Part shown: positions 1 to 5,495 of the stretch, in pieces | How the letters are laid out: each line of letters opens with the position of its first letter | How positions within the stretch are numbered: position 1 is the stretch's first letter | Assembly (NCBI GenBank): GCA_025964055.1 | Contig: JAOPZP010000161.1 | Coordinates: forward strand, 1-9,478 | Reading direction: 5' to 3' | Source of the DNA: Conexibacter sp. | GTDB taxonomy: Bacteria > Actinomycetota > Thermoleophilia > Solirubrobacterales > Solirubrobacteraceae | Length of the DNA stretch: 9,478 nt | The notes under the pieces: model-generated | What the model was told of the DNA's origin: nothing | Databases searched by the model: none | Seen by the model: only the letters and a program-made list of their open reading frames with translations | Program-made: the position numbers and the translations under genes

Positions 1-2
1 TG

Positions 3-617
3 CCGCGCGCGCTGGCGGTGGTGGCCATCGCCCCCGACCACGGCGGCCTGCGCGACCGCCGGCTGCCGGGCGGCGTCCTGGTCGGCGTCACCGGCGGCGC
101 GGGCTGCCTCGTGCTGCCCGATCCCGACGGCCCGGGCCGGCGCCGGCAGCTGACGCTCGCCCTGCAGGGCCTGCCCGCGGCGCTCGGCCCGACCGTCGAG
201 GTCGACCACGGCGCCCGCAGCTGGGGCCGCGCCCTGAGCCTGTGGCGCCTGATCGCGTCGGGCCGGATCGGCGCGACCGACGCCGCGCCGGGGCAGTTGC
301 ACGCGGCCGAGGACCACCTGCTGGAGCTGCTGCTCGCCGAGGACCCGACGCTCGTCGAGGATCTCGGCCGGCTGCGCCTGGCGCCGATCGCCGCGCTCCC
401 GCCCGGCTCCCAGGAGCGTCTGGAGTCGACGCTGCTGTCCTATCTGCGCCACCGCGGCAACGGCCCGCGCATGGCCGTCGACCTCTGCGTGCACCCGCAG
501 ACCGTCCGCTACCGCCTCGCCCGCCTGCGCGAGCACTTCGGCGACGCGCTCGACGATCCCGAGGCGCGCTTCGAGCTGGAGGTCGTGCTGCGCGCTCGCA
601 GCGCAGCACGACCCTGA
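3..617 (+). CDS. PucR-family transcriptional regulator, C-terminal part (5' truncated by window edge)
   Basis: The reading frame is open from the first bases to the TGA at 615-617, so only the last ~204 residues are present; GTG codons at 18 and 21 are probably internal. The last ~60 residues form the PucR C-terminal helix-turn-helix (HTH_30 / PucR C-terminal family): a leader helix (LESTLLSYLRHRGN), then the recognition segment VHPQTVRYRLARLREHFG and the acidic end DDPEARFELEVVLRA. The part before it, with glycine-rich strands and then SWGRALSLWRLIASG, fits the GGDEF-like/linker region of CdaR/PucR proteins. Such proteins are DNA-binding activators or repressors, often of catabolic or envelope genes; the effector-sensing N-terminus is outside the window, so no ligand can be named. 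It converges on the SGNH hydrolase gene, with paired hairpins between them. Family assignment is firm, specific role unknown. Confidence 0.88.
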   Translation, partial: PRALAVVAIAPDHGGLRDRRLPGGVLVGVTGGAGCLVLPDPDGPGRRRQLTLALQGLPAALGPTVEVDHGARSWGRALSLWRLIASGRIGATDAAPGQLHAAEDHLLELLLAEDPTLVEDLGRLRLAPIAALPPGSQERLESTLLSYLRHRGNGPRMAVDLCVHPQTVRYRLARLREHFGDALDDPEARFELEVVLRARSAARP

Positions 618-636
618 GCTCAGCCGGGTTGCCGGC

Positions 637-661
637 GGGTATCGCCCCCTGGGCGATACCC
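637..661. terminator. Perfect hairpin 1 of a tandem pair, likely bidirectional terminator
   Basis: An 11-bp perfect stem, GGGTATCGCCC pairing with GGGCGATACCC, closes a 3-base CCT loop. It begins 20 bases after the regulator's stop codon. There is no T-tract on either strand, as is common for terminators in GC-rich actinobacteria. Its inner 17 bases are identical to those of the next hairpin. The terminator role is inferred from its position between convergent genes. Confidence 0.65.
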
Positions 662-665
662 GCAA

Positions 666-690
666 GCTGATCGCCCCCTGGGCGATCAGC
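666..690. terminator. Perfect hairpin 2 of the tandem pair, overlapping the SGNH hydrolase stop codon
   Basis: An 11-bp perfect stem, GCTGATCGCCC pairing with GGGCGATCAGC, again closes a CCT loop. It lies four bases after hairpin 1 and shares its 17-base core, but the four outer base pairs differ and still pair. The minus-strand stop codon of the SGNH gene (686-688) lies inside its arm. It probably ends minus-strand transcription, plus-strand read-through, or both. Confidence 0.6.
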
Positions 691-1474
691 CGATGACGGA
701 GCGAACCAGCGGCTCGTAGCCCGACTTGTGCCCCGTGCGGTTGGGGTGGTAGCTGTCGCCGACCGGGTTGGAGAGGCCGTTGAGCCACTCCGTGCTCGAG
801 CACACGGCGTGCCCGACGAACGCCGGGATCGGGTCCTTGAACGTGAAGCCGTAGGCCGCGGCCCGGGCCGAGATCACGTTCTTCATGATGTCGGCGGTCG
901 TGTTGAGCCGCGTCATCTCCGCGCTGCTGAAGAACGTGCCCAGGTTGCAGTCGACGTTCATGAACAGGCGCGGGTAGCCGAGCACCACGACGCGGGCGCT
1001 GGGCGCACGCGACTTGATCTGCGAGTACACCGCGTTGAGGGCGCCCGGCAGCGAGTTGTTGATGTAGTTCTGCGCGTTGGTGATGTCGCCGTCGCAGTTG
1101 ACCGGCCACGGCTCGGCGCACTTGGTGATGACGGTCGAGAAGCCGGCGTCGTTGCCGCCGATCGTGATCGTCACGATGTTGGTGGTGGCGCTGAGCGACT
1201 GCACCTGGTTGGCGAGCACGTCACCGGTCTTGGCTCCCGAGCACGCCACGAACGTCAGGTTCGTGCCGGGCCGGTCGGCCTTGATGAGCGCCGGGTAGGC
1301 GTAGGGCCCGCGCTGGCAGCCCGAGTTCAGCGAGTAGTCGCGGGTACCCGTGCCCGACGAGTAGCTGTCGCCGAGGGCGACGTAGTTGTCGGCGAACGCC
1401 GCTGCGGTGACCCCACCGCTGAGCGCACAAACGACGGTGACGACTCCGATGAGCCGTCGCGTGATGGACTGCAC
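686..1474 (-). CDS. Secreted SGNH/GDSL-family hydrolase (esterase/lipase-like)
   Basis: This is a 262-residue exported serine hydrolase of the actinobacterial SGNH type, probably cleaving ester bonds of lipids or acylated glycans outside the cell. A signal peptide is visible: basic SITRR, a hydrophobic stretch, and a probable AFA/D cleavage after residue 28. Catalytic blocks follow in order: GDSYSSG with nucleophile Ser37, oxyanion residues in SGAKTGD (79-85) and GGND (106-109, Asn108), and DSYHPN with His243 and nearby Asp240. Six cysteines in the mature part (53, 78, 119, 127, 176, 225) match the three-disulfide arrangement known in Streptomyces relatives. I chose the GTG start at 1474 because AGGAGGA sits six bases upstream; the in-frame ATG at 1498 would put that ribosome site inside the gene. 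It lies 124 bp downstream of rsfS on the same strand and is probably transcribed separately. Substrate cannot be told. Confidence 0.9.
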   Translation of the reverse strand: MQSITRRLIGVVTVVCALSGGVTAAAFADNYVALGDSYSSGTGTRDYSLNSGCQRGPYAYPALIKADRPGTNLTFVACSGAKTGDVLANQVQSLSATTNIVTITIGGNDAGFSTVITKCAEPWPVNCDGDITNAQNYINNSLPGALNAVYSQIKSRAPSARVVVLGYPRLFMNVDCNLGTFFSSAEMTRLNTTADIMKNVISARAAAYGFTFKDPIPAFVGHAVCSSTEWLNGLSNPVGDSYHPNRTGHKSGYEPLVRSVIG

Positions 1475-1480
1475 CTGTTC

Positions 1481-1487
1481 TCCTCCT
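1481..1487 (-). promoter_or_regulatory. Strong ribosome binding site of the SGNH hydrolase, deciding its start
   Basis: The minus strand reads AGGAGGA followed by six bases and then GTG at 1474. It is the best Shine-Dalgarno match I saw in the window and excludes the longer ATG start at 1498. Confidence 0.8.
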
Positions 1488-1557
1488 GTCGACCGCACTG
1501 GACACGGTCGAACCTACGCCTGGAGGAGCGCCCCGAACTTGGCGTCGCCGAGGACAA

Positions 1558-1582
1558 CCCGGCGCACGAACTTGTCGCCGGG
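1558..1582 (-). terminator. Possible hairpin terminator after rsfS
   Basis: A 7-bp perfect inverted repeat, CCCGGCG and CGCCGGG, encloses an 11-base loop and begins 17 bases beyond the rsfS stop codon. On the minus strand it is followed by TTGTC rather than a T-run. It may end the obg-rsfS transcript; an alternative is chance pairing in GC-rich DNA. Confidence 0.38.
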
Positions 1583-1598
1583 ACCACAAGGTTTGGAG

Positions 1599-2033
1599 CT
1601 ATGAGCGGTGCGGGACCTCTTCGAGCTGCACGTCCAGGCGCGGGACGTCGCCCCACAGCTGCTCGAGCCGGTAGAACTCGCGCACCTCGGGGACGAACAC
1701 GTGGACGACGATGTCGAAGTAGTCCATGAGGATCCAGCGCGACTCGCCGACGCCCTCGACGCGGCGCGGCAGCAGTCCGTGGTCCTTCTTGAGGCCCTCG
1801 TGCACCGCGTCGTGGATCGCCTTGGTCTGGCGATCGGTGTTGCCGGAGCAGACGACGAAGAAGTCGGTGTAGCTCGACACGCCGCGCAGGTCCAGCACGG
1901 AGAGGTCGATCGCCTTCTTGTCGGCGGCGTAGGACGCAGCGAGCTGCGCCATGCGCTCGGGGGTCAACTCGGGAACCTGGTGATCCTGTGGGATGGTCTG
2001 GGTGGGCAAAGCCGACGCTTCCTCCGTGGTCAT
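1599..2033 (-). CDS. rsfS: Ribosome silencing factor RsfS (Iojap/DUF143 family)
   Basis: RsfS binds ribosomal protein L14 (uL14) on the 50S subunit and blocks joining with 30S, lowering translation when nutrients are scarce. The 144-residue product has the family core from about residue 25 to 138: AIDLSVLDLRGVSSYTDFFV, then CSGNTDRQTKAIHDAV, a central GVGESRWILMDYFDIVVHVF and the terminal REFYRLEQLWGDVP. The N-terminal ~22 residues are a polar, probably disordered extension. The ATG at 2033 overlaps the nadD stop codon in an ATGA arrangement (TGA at 2030-2032), which indicates translational coupling to nadD and rules out the longer upstream frame. It is the last gene of the obg-proB-proA-nadD-rsfS cluster; nadD-rsfS adjacency is widespread in bacteria. 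No residue looks abnormal. Confidence 0.96.
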   Translation of the reverse strand: MTTEEASALPTQTIPQDHQVPELTPERMAQLAASYAADKKAIDLSVLDLRGVSSYTDFFVVCSGNTDRQTKAIHDAVHEGLKKDHGLLPRRVEGVGESRWILMDYFDIVVHVFVPEVREFYRLEQLWGDVPRLDVQLEEVPHRS

Positions 2034-2803
2034 GCTGATGATGGGGCACCGACCGGGCTGCGATACAGCCCGTGCTGCGCGATGTACTCGGCGACCGCGT
2101 CGGCCACCAGGTACCGGACGGGATGGCCCGTGGCGACGCGCCGCCGGACCAGCGAGGACGAGATGTCCATGCGCGGGAGATCGAAGAAGTCGACCCGGCC
2201 GGCGGCACCGGGAATCGTCGCCAGGCGCTCCAGGATATCGGCCTGGCGCGCGCCCTCCCGCTCCGCGACGGCCAGGCGGGCCAAGCTCAGCACTTCCGCG
2301 GGCTCCTGCCACGTCGGAAGGCTGAAGGCCATGTCGCCTCCGACGATGAAGCTCAGCTCGTCCCCCGGGAACGTCGCATGCAGTGTCCTCAGGGTATCGG
2401 CCGTGTAGGACGCACCACCCCGGCGCACTTCGAGGTCGGACACCGCGAAGCGATCGTCGTCGCCGACGGCCAGGCGGCAGAGCTCCAGCCGCACCTCGCC
2501 GCCCGGGTCGCCCGGGGCGTCCTTGTGGGGCGGGACGGCGACGGGGACGATCAGCACCTGGTCCAGGCCGAGCTGGTCGTAGGCCTCCTGCGCGACGAGC
2601 AGGTGGGCGACGTGCGGCGGGTTGAACGTCCCGCCCAGGATGCCGATCCGGCGGCCGGCGCCCGGCTCCGGGCCGGCGTCGGCGCCGCGGTCAGGCGCGG
2701 ACGTGCCCGTCTCCCCGCACGACGTACTTGAACGAGCACAGCTCGCGCAGCCCGATGGGCCCGCGCGCGTGCAGCTTCTGCGTCGAGTTGCCGATCTCGG
2801 CAC
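2030..2803 (-). CDS. nadD: Nicotinate-nucleotide adenylyltransferase NadD (start unresolved)
   Basis: NadD joins nicotinate mononucleotide and ATP to give deamido-NAD, the penultimate step of NAD synthesis in the cytosol. The recognisable enzyme starts at RIGILGGTFNPPHVAH, whose Arg codon begins at 2650, and runs about 206 residues to the TGA at 2030. It has the nucleotidyltransferase (H/T)xxH motif (HVAH), VPPHK, GGDMAFSLPTW and the ISSSLVR motif that binds the ATP phosphates. The start is a problem. The frame has no ATG, GTG, TTG or CTG between the core and a GTG at 2803, which lies 113 bases inside proA where ProA is strongly conserved and has no clear ribosome site. That start would add 51 atypical Arg/Ser/Gly-rich residues. 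The first GTG inside the core (2557) would remove the catalytic motif. The limits given are therefore the longest conventional frame; the true start is probably near 2650-2690. It is followed by rsfS with a 4-base overlap. Confidence 0.9.
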   Translation of the reverse strand: MPRSATRRRSCTRAGPSGCASCARSSTSCGETGTSAPDRGADAGPEPGAGRRIGILGGTFNPPHVAHLLVAQEAYDQLGLDQVLIVPVAVPPHKDAPGDPGGEVRLELCRLAVGDDDRFAVSDLEVRRGGASYTADTLRTLHATFPGDELSFIVGGDMAFSLPTWQEPAEVLSLARLAVAEREGARQADILERLATIPGAAGRVDFFDLPRMDISSSLVRRRVATGHPVRYLVADAVAEYIAQHGLYRSPVGAPSSA

Positions 2804-3935
2804 CGAAGCCGAACTCGCCGCCGTCGGTGAAGCGCGTGGACGCGTTGACGTAGACGCAGGCGGCGTCGACGCCGAGCTCGAAGGCGCGCGCGGCGGCGTA
2901 GGCGCCGGTGACGATGGCCTCGGAGTGGCCCGAGCCGTGGCGGTTGACGTGGTCGATCGCGTCCTCCACGGAGTCCACGACGCCGACGGCCAGCACGAGC
3001 GCCAGGTACTCGGTGTCCCAGTCCTCGTCGGTGGCCGGGATCACGGCCCGATCGAGCGCGCGGACGTGCGCGTCGCCGCGCAGCTCGACGCCCGCGTCGC
3101 GCAGGGCCGCCAGCGCGCCGGGCAGGAAGGCGCCGGCCACGTCGCGGTGCACGAGCAGGGTCTCGGCGGCGTTGCAGACGCCGGGGCGCTGGGTCTTGGC
3201 GTTGAGGATGATGTCGCGCGCGACGTCCAGGTCGGCGTCGGCGTCGACGTAGACGTGGCAGTTGCCCGACGCGGCGAAGATCATCGGGACGGTCGCGACC
3301 GCGGTCAGCGCCTTCTTCAGGCCCTCGCCCCCGCGCGGGATGATCAGGTCGACCAGCTCGTCCTGCGTCGCGAGGTCGGCCAGCTCCTCGCGGCCGCCGC
3401 CGGCGACGAGGCCGATCGCGCCCTCGGGCGCCTCCGCGGCGGCGATCGACGCGAGCACCGCGTTGGAGTGCGCGGCGCTGGAGGAGCCGCGCAGCACGAT
3501 CGCGTTGCCCGACTTCAGGCACAGCGCGGCGGCGTCGATCGTGACGTTGGGCCGCGCCTCGTAGACGACGGCCACGACGCCGAGCGGCGTGCGGGTCTTG
3601 GCGACGTCGAGGCCGTTGGGCAGCCGGAAGCCGTCGAGGACCTCGCCGACCGGATCGGGCAGCGCGGCGATGTCGCGCACCTGCGCGGCGATCGCGGCGA
3701 TCCGCTCCGGGTCGAGCAGCAGCCGGTCCAGCAGCGCGGCCGACAGGCCGTTCTCGCGGCCGGCCTCGAGGTCGCGCGCGTTGGCCTCGAGGATCTCGGG
3801 CGTGCGCGCGAGCAGCGCGTCGGCGATCCGGTGCAGCGCCGCGTCCTTGTCGGCCGTCGGCAGCGTGGCGAGCCGGCGCGACGCCGCACGCGCGGCGCGG
3901 CAGATGTCGGTCACGGAGGCGACGGAGACGGCCAT
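2691..3935 (-). CDS. proA: Glutamate-5-semialdehyde dehydrogenase (gamma-glutamyl phosphate reductase) ProA
   Basis: ProA reduces gamma-glutamyl phosphate with NADPH to glutamate-5-semialdehyde, which cyclises on the way to proline. The 414-residue product is close to the usual ~417. Visible landmarks are PLGVVAVVYEARPNVT (117-132), LKSGNAIVLRG (140-150), the active-site Cys254 in QRPGVCNAAETLLVH, the family signature VEDAIDHVNRHGSGHSEAIV (323-342) and the conserved GFGAEIGNSTQKLHARGPIG. I chose the ATG at 3935 because it gives a normal N-terminus (MAVSVASVTDICRAAR); the ATG at 3971 would add 12 basic residues. Neither has a good Shine-Dalgarno sequence. It follows proB after a 74-base spacer containing a hairpin (3943-3964), and its 3' end overlaps the longest possible nadD frame. 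ProA works with ProB, which hands over an unstable intermediate. Confidence 0.96.
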   Translation of the reverse strand: MAVSVASVTDICRAARAASRRLATLPTADKDAALHRIADALLARTPEILEANARDLEAGRENGLSAALLDRLLLDPERIAAIAAQVRDIAALPDPVGEVLDGFRLPNGLDVAKTRTPLGVVAVVYEARPNVTIDAAALCLKSGNAIVLRGSSSAAHSNAVLASIAAAEAPEGAIGLVAGGGREELADLATQDELVDLIIPRGGEGLKKALTAVATVPMIFAASGNCHVYVDADADLDVARDIILNAKTQRPGVCNAAETLLVHRDVAGAFLPGALAALRDAGVELRGDAHVRALDRAVIPATDEDWDTEYLALVLAVGVVDSVEDAIDHVNRHGSGHSEAIVTGAYAAARAFELGVDAACVYVNASTRFTDGGEFGFGAEIGNSTQKLHARGPIGLRELCSFKYVVRGDGHVRA

Positions 3936-3942
3936 GGCGGAA

Positions 3943-3964
3943 GGGTACCGGCGTCCCCGGTCCC
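3943..3964 (-). promoter_or_regulatory. Hairpin immediately upstream of the proA start codon
   Basis: On the minus strand GGGACCGG pairs with CCGGTACCC around a GGACG loop, giving 8 bp with one bulged base. The stem ends seven bases before the ATG at 3935, where the Shine-Dalgarno sequence should be. It could limit ribosome access to proA, or be a weak processing or termination element. If proA starts at 3971 instead, this stretch is coding. Confidence 0.3.
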
Positions 3965-4009
3965 GCGACATCGGCGTCGAGGGACGGCTGAATGCAGCTC
4001 TACCCAGCG

Positions 4010-5110
4010 CTACGCGAGAACGAAGTAGTCGCGGTGCACGGCCTCTGCGGCCGCCCGCGGCAGCACCTCGCGGATCTGCGCCGACTGCAGGCCCATGACC
4101 CGGCGCAGCTCCGCCGCGCTGAGCGTGACGATGCCCTTGCCCAGGAGCTCGCCGGCGTCGCCGCGCACCTCGATCGCGTCGCCTGCCGCGAACCCGCCTT
4201 TGACGCCGGTGACGCCGACCGGCAGCAGCGACGTGCCGCCCTCGCGCAGGGCGCGGGCCGCGCCGCGGTCGACCGTCACGGTGCCCTGCGACGGCTTGGC
4301 GTAGCGCAGCCAGAGCTTGAAGGACGAATAGCCCAGCGCGCGCGCCGGGAAGTGCGTGCCGTCGTCGGTCGCCCCCTCCAGGACGCGGCCGAGCGCACCC
4401 GCGCGCAGGCCGTTGACGATCGCCGCCGGGATCCCCGCGGCGGTGGCCATCTCGGCGGCGACGACCTTCGAGCGCATGCCGCCGGAGCCCAGCGCCGACG
4501 TCGAGCTGCCGATCGCCGCCTGGGACTCCAGCGTGGCGAAGTCGGTGATCTCGCGCACGAGCGCGGCGTCCGGATCGGTCCGCGGGTCGCCGGTGAAGAC
4601 GCCGTCGACGCCGGTGAGCAGCACGAGCCGGTCGGCCTCGACGAGGATCGCGACCTGCGCGGCGAGGAAGTCGTTGTCGCCGAAGGAGATCTCGTCCGTG
4701 GCGGTCGTGTCGTTCTCGTTGATGACCGGCACGACGCCCCAGTCCAGCAGCCGCCGCAGCGTCTGGCGGGCGTTGAGGTAGTGCGTGCGGTGGCTGAGGT
4801 CGAAGAACGTCAGCAGCACCTGCGCGGCCGTGACGTCGCGCGCGGCCAGCAGCTCGTCGTAGGTGCGAAACAGCCGCCCCTGCCCCACCGCGCTGGCCGC
4901 CTGGAGGTCCTCGATCGCGTTCGGGCGCCCGGCGATGCCCATCGTCTCCAGGCCACGGGCGATCGCGCCGCTGCTGACCACCACGACGTCGTCGCCGGCC
5001 CGGCGGCGGGCGGCGACCTCGTCGGCGATCGCGGCCAGCGCGTCCTCGCGCAGCGTGCCGTCGTCGCGAGCGACGATCCCCGAGCCGAGCTTGATGACGT
5101 GACGGGCCAT
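4010..5110 (-). CDS. proB: Glutamate 5-kinase ProB with C-terminal PUA domain
   Basis: ProB phosphorylates glutamate with ATP to gamma-glutamyl phosphate, the committed and normally proline-inhibited step of proline synthesis. The 366 residues match the full-length family (E. coli 367). The amino-acid kinase domain covers about 1-255: KLGSGIV (7-13), VSSGAI (45-50), VINENDTT (129-136), FGDND (143-147), LLTGVDGVFTGDP (164-176) and GSGGMRSK (208-215). A PUA domain follows at about 275-355 (GTVTVDRGA, SLLPVGV, GDAIEVRG). The ATG at 5110 starts at the canonical MARHVIKLGSG; the frame is open upstream to 5359 but that part is low-complexity Arg/Gly and unlike the family. There is no strong Shine-Dalgarno sequence. 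Upstream is a 378-base spacer with paired hairpins, so expression may be controlled separately from obg. Confidence 0.96.
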   Translation of the reverse strand: MARHVIKLGSGIVARDDGTLREDALAAIADEVAARRRAGDDVVVVSSGAIARGLETMGIAGRPNAIEDLQAASAVGQGRLFRTYDELLAARDVTAAQVLLTFFDLSHRTHYLNARQTLRRLLDWGVVPVINENDTTATDEISFGDNDFLAAQVAILVEADRLVLLTGVDGVFTGDPRTDPDAALVREITDFATLESQAAIGSSTSALGSGGMRSKVVAAEMATAAGIPAAIVNGLRAGALGRVLEGATDDGTHFPARALGYSSFKLWLRYAKPSQGTVTVDRGAARALREGGTSLLPVGVTGVKGGFAAGDAIEVRGDAGELLGKGIVTLSAAELRRVMGLQSAQIREVLPRAAAEAVHRDYFVLA

Positions 5111-5192
5111 GCGGCCCGCAAGCCTACGGGGCGGTGGGTGGCAGACGGAGGGCGGCGCGACCGATTCCGGGCTACCGACGGCGCCACTGGGG

Positions 5193-5243
5193 CGGGTGGG
5201 CCCGTTTGACGCGGTGCGACCGCGCTCAACAGGCCCACACCCG
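5193..5243 (-). repeat. Hairpin repeat copy 1 in the proB leader
   Basis: The minus-strand arms GTGGGCCTG and CGGGCCCAC (5230-5238 and 5196-5204) pair over 9 bp with one G-U. The stem continues through UUGA/UCAA and CGCGGU/ACCGCG (loop CGC), giving about 19 bp with a few bulges. An alternative outer pairing, CGGGT with ACCCG, extends to 5193 and 5243. No T-tract follows. It lies about 85 bases upstream of the proB ATG. Confidence 0.6.
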
Positions 5244-5266
5244 GACCGGCGGCGCCTCGCCGAGCC

Positions 5267-5309
5267 GTGGGCCCGACTACGGACCCACAGCGTCCGCCAA
5301 CAGGCCCAC
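5267..5309 (-). repeat. Hairpin repeat copy 2 in the proB leader
   Basis: It has the same 9-base and 12-base arms as copy 1 (plus strand GTGGGCCCG and CAACAGGCCCAC), exactly 71 bp away and with the same 22-base spacing. The interior is different: on the minus strand GGAC pairs with GTCC around a 7-base loop. Conserved arms with a changed interior suggest a structural element rather than a recent simple duplication. Confidence 0.55.
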
Positions 5310-5470
5310 CCCCCACCCCCAAACGAAAACCGACGCCTCCAACGCACCGCCCCGCCCACACGCCGGCGCGAGTCCGACCACGACGATCCGACCCTCCGCC
5401 GTCATCGCCGCCGGACCACGCCTCGCACCACGGCCAGCGACCGCGCGGAACGCCACCTCCCGACGCCCGA

Positions 5471-5495
5471 CCCCCGGCCGCCCCGCCCCTACCCC
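5471..5495 (-). other. G-quadruplex-type motif spanning the obg stop codon
   Basis: On the minus strand four G-runs follow one another: GGGG, TA, GGGG, C, GGGG, CGGCC, GGGGG. This satisfies the standard four-run short-loop pattern. The obg TAG stop overlaps the first loop and second run. Formation in RNA or DNA is inferred only. Confidence 0.5.

Larger units (their letters stand above)
5111..5488. other. 378-bp structured spacer between obg and proB, no gene
   Basis: I see no convincing gene here. Frames crossing it encode Pro/Thr/Arg-rich or Gly/Arg-rich low-complexity protein with no family match that I recognise. Base use is strongly skewed: the minus (transcribed) strand is G-rich, with few C-runs. 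It contains two hairpins with the same arms 71 bp apart (5193-5243, 5267-5309), a G-rich tract at 5305-5320 (minus-strand runs of 5, 6 and 3 G) and a four-run G motif at the obg stop. I could not identify a clear -35/-10 promoter. The region may hold an obg terminator, a proB leader, or both. Confidence 0.6.

Noticed and set aside
1475..1598. Sigma-70-like promoter for the SGNH gene (weak CAAGTT/TAGGTT pair on the minus strand)
   Set aside because: Spacing of 19 and poor hexamers make it no better than chance; a promoter is expected here but I cannot place it.
2034..2312. Upstream extension of rsfS to 2312
   Set aside because: It would lie within nadD in another frame; the ATGA overlap at 2030-2033 and the family N-terminus support the ATG at 2033.
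2622..4028. Long plus-strand open frame (468 codons) opposite proA and nadD
   Set aside because: Its product is Arg/Ala/Gly/Val/Asp-rich low complexity, typical of antisense frames in GC-rich genes, and it lies opposite clearly conserved ProA.
5305..5320. C-run tract as a phase-variable switch
   Set aside because: The longest run is six bases, interrupted by A, and it lies outside any gene, so slippage would change no reading frame.
5111..5359. N-terminal extension of ProB up to 5359
   Set aside because: The extra 83 residues are Arg/Gly/Trp low complexity unlike any glutamate kinase, and the canonical MARHVIKLGSG begins at 5110.
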